Assembly (NCBI RefSeq): GCF_026626305.1
Contig: NZ_JAPNUE010000001.1
Span: 62,001-126,000 of the forward strand
From: Frigidibacter sp. RF13
Lineage (GTDB): Bacteria; Pseudomonadota; Alphaproteobacteria; Rhodobacterales; Rhodobacteraceae
Direction of reading: 5' to 3'
Length of the DNA: 64,000 nt
This document shows positions 63,796 through 64,000 of the stretch, piece by piece. The notes below the pieces were generated by a model that saw nothing but the letters and a program-made list of their open reading frames with translations, was not told the DNA's origin and searched no databases. Every line of letters starts with the position of its first letter. Within the stretch, counting starts at the first letter, position 1. The position numbers were made by a program, and so were the translations under genes.

Positions 63796-64000
63796 GCCGA
63801 CACCAGCGTCGCGGTCGCCAAGGCCGCAATCCCTTCCTCGCGCCCGGTAAAGCCTAGCCGTTCCGATGTCGTGGCCTTCACGCTGATCCGCCCCGCCTCG
63901 ATCCCGAGGATCGCCGCGAGCCGCGCCTGCATCGCCGCCGCGTGCGGCCCGATCTTCGGCCGCTCGCAGACGATTGTGACATCGGCATTGGCGATCCGGT
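63792..64000 (-). CDS. ispF: IspF-type 2-C-methyl-D-erythritol 2,4-cyclodiphosphate synthase (C-terminal part)
   Basis: A partial frame of about 68 residues to the stop. The end has [17 protein letters not shown], the helix [23 protein letters not shown] and [15 protein letters not shown], the final IspF blocks. This step of the MEP isoprenoid pathway makes MEcPP. Whether it is a stand-alone IspF or a fused IspDF cannot be seen, because the N-terminus lies past the window edge. Confidence 0.88.
   Translation of the reverse strand, partial: RIANADVTIVCERPKIGPHAAAMQARLAAILGIEAGRISVKATTSERLGFTGREEGIAALATATLVSA

Overview
The window is a dense, high-GC chromosomal segment of an alphaproteobacterium, most likely a member of the Rhodobacterales (Rhodobacter/Paracoccus-like). 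The case rests on the gene order rpmF-plsX-fabH-ihfA-merR-tRNA-Pro, the trpC-moaC-moeA-lexA block, a lexA promoter carrying the alphaproteobacterial SOS box GTTC-N7-GTTC, a long (about 360 aa) dCTP deaminase, a DUF2852 protein and an RSP_2648-like PIN protein. These assignments come from recognising sequences; no search was run.

Layout. 1-6148 (minus): PPK2, dCTP deaminase, tRNA-Pro(GGG), MerR-type regulator, ihfA, fabH, plsX, rpmF and the DUF177 protein. 6305-7559 (plus): BamE lipoprotein and OlsB-like acyltransferase. 7671-9897 (minus): a C1 module of corrinoid:methyltetrahydrofolate methyltransferase, MetF-like reductase and a small 'virulence factor' protein. 10208-12148: a Ppx/GppA phosphatase with an apparent 1-nt frameshift at its N-terminus, then rlmE. 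12202-16064: an orphan Hint domain, then a class III aminotransferase overlapping a glutamine-synthetase-like ligase.

16174-23846 is a type I secretion island. Two tandem RTX metalloprotease genes (minus) face a divergent ABC exporter and HlyD-type adaptor (plus). The two RTX genes share an almost identical 1,334-bp block covering their C-terminal halves and stop codons, whereas their N-terminal halves have diverged. The downstream copy has lost its zinc ligands.

23938-30574 is a likely arginine transaminase locus: AruI-like decarboxylase, AruH-like transaminase and a TetR regulator, divergent from a four-gene polar amino-acid ABC transporter. 30796-35519: ilvD, an aldo/keto reductase, an HpcH/HpaI aldolase and an AcuI/YhdH reductase. 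35637-40979 (minus): lexA, moeA, moaC, trpC, a GST, a dihaem cytochrome c and cytochrome c'. 41206-48874: LysR regulator, hpt, a COQ10/RatA-type protein, ssb, a membrane LuxR protein, a lytic transglycosylase, an ABM monooxygenase, a Bcr/CflA-type transporter, a FrnE-like DsbA protein, DUF2852 and YbaK. 49070-54787: glnE and the Entner-Doudoroff pair eda/edd, with a perfect LacI-type operator upstream of edd. 54942-64000: rlmI with a PIN protein, a XerD-like recombinase beside a large unknown exported protein and an overlapping 46-aa membrane peptide, aroK-aroB, an ammonium transporter, a CinA-family amidase, pgpA and the end of ispF.

Convergent gene ends carry distinctive multi-hairpin terminators with a CTTTCAAAG core, and two further dispersed intergenic repeat families are visible. 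Most of the window is conserved core genome. The accessory-looking parts are the secretion island, the Hint ORF and the arginine locus.
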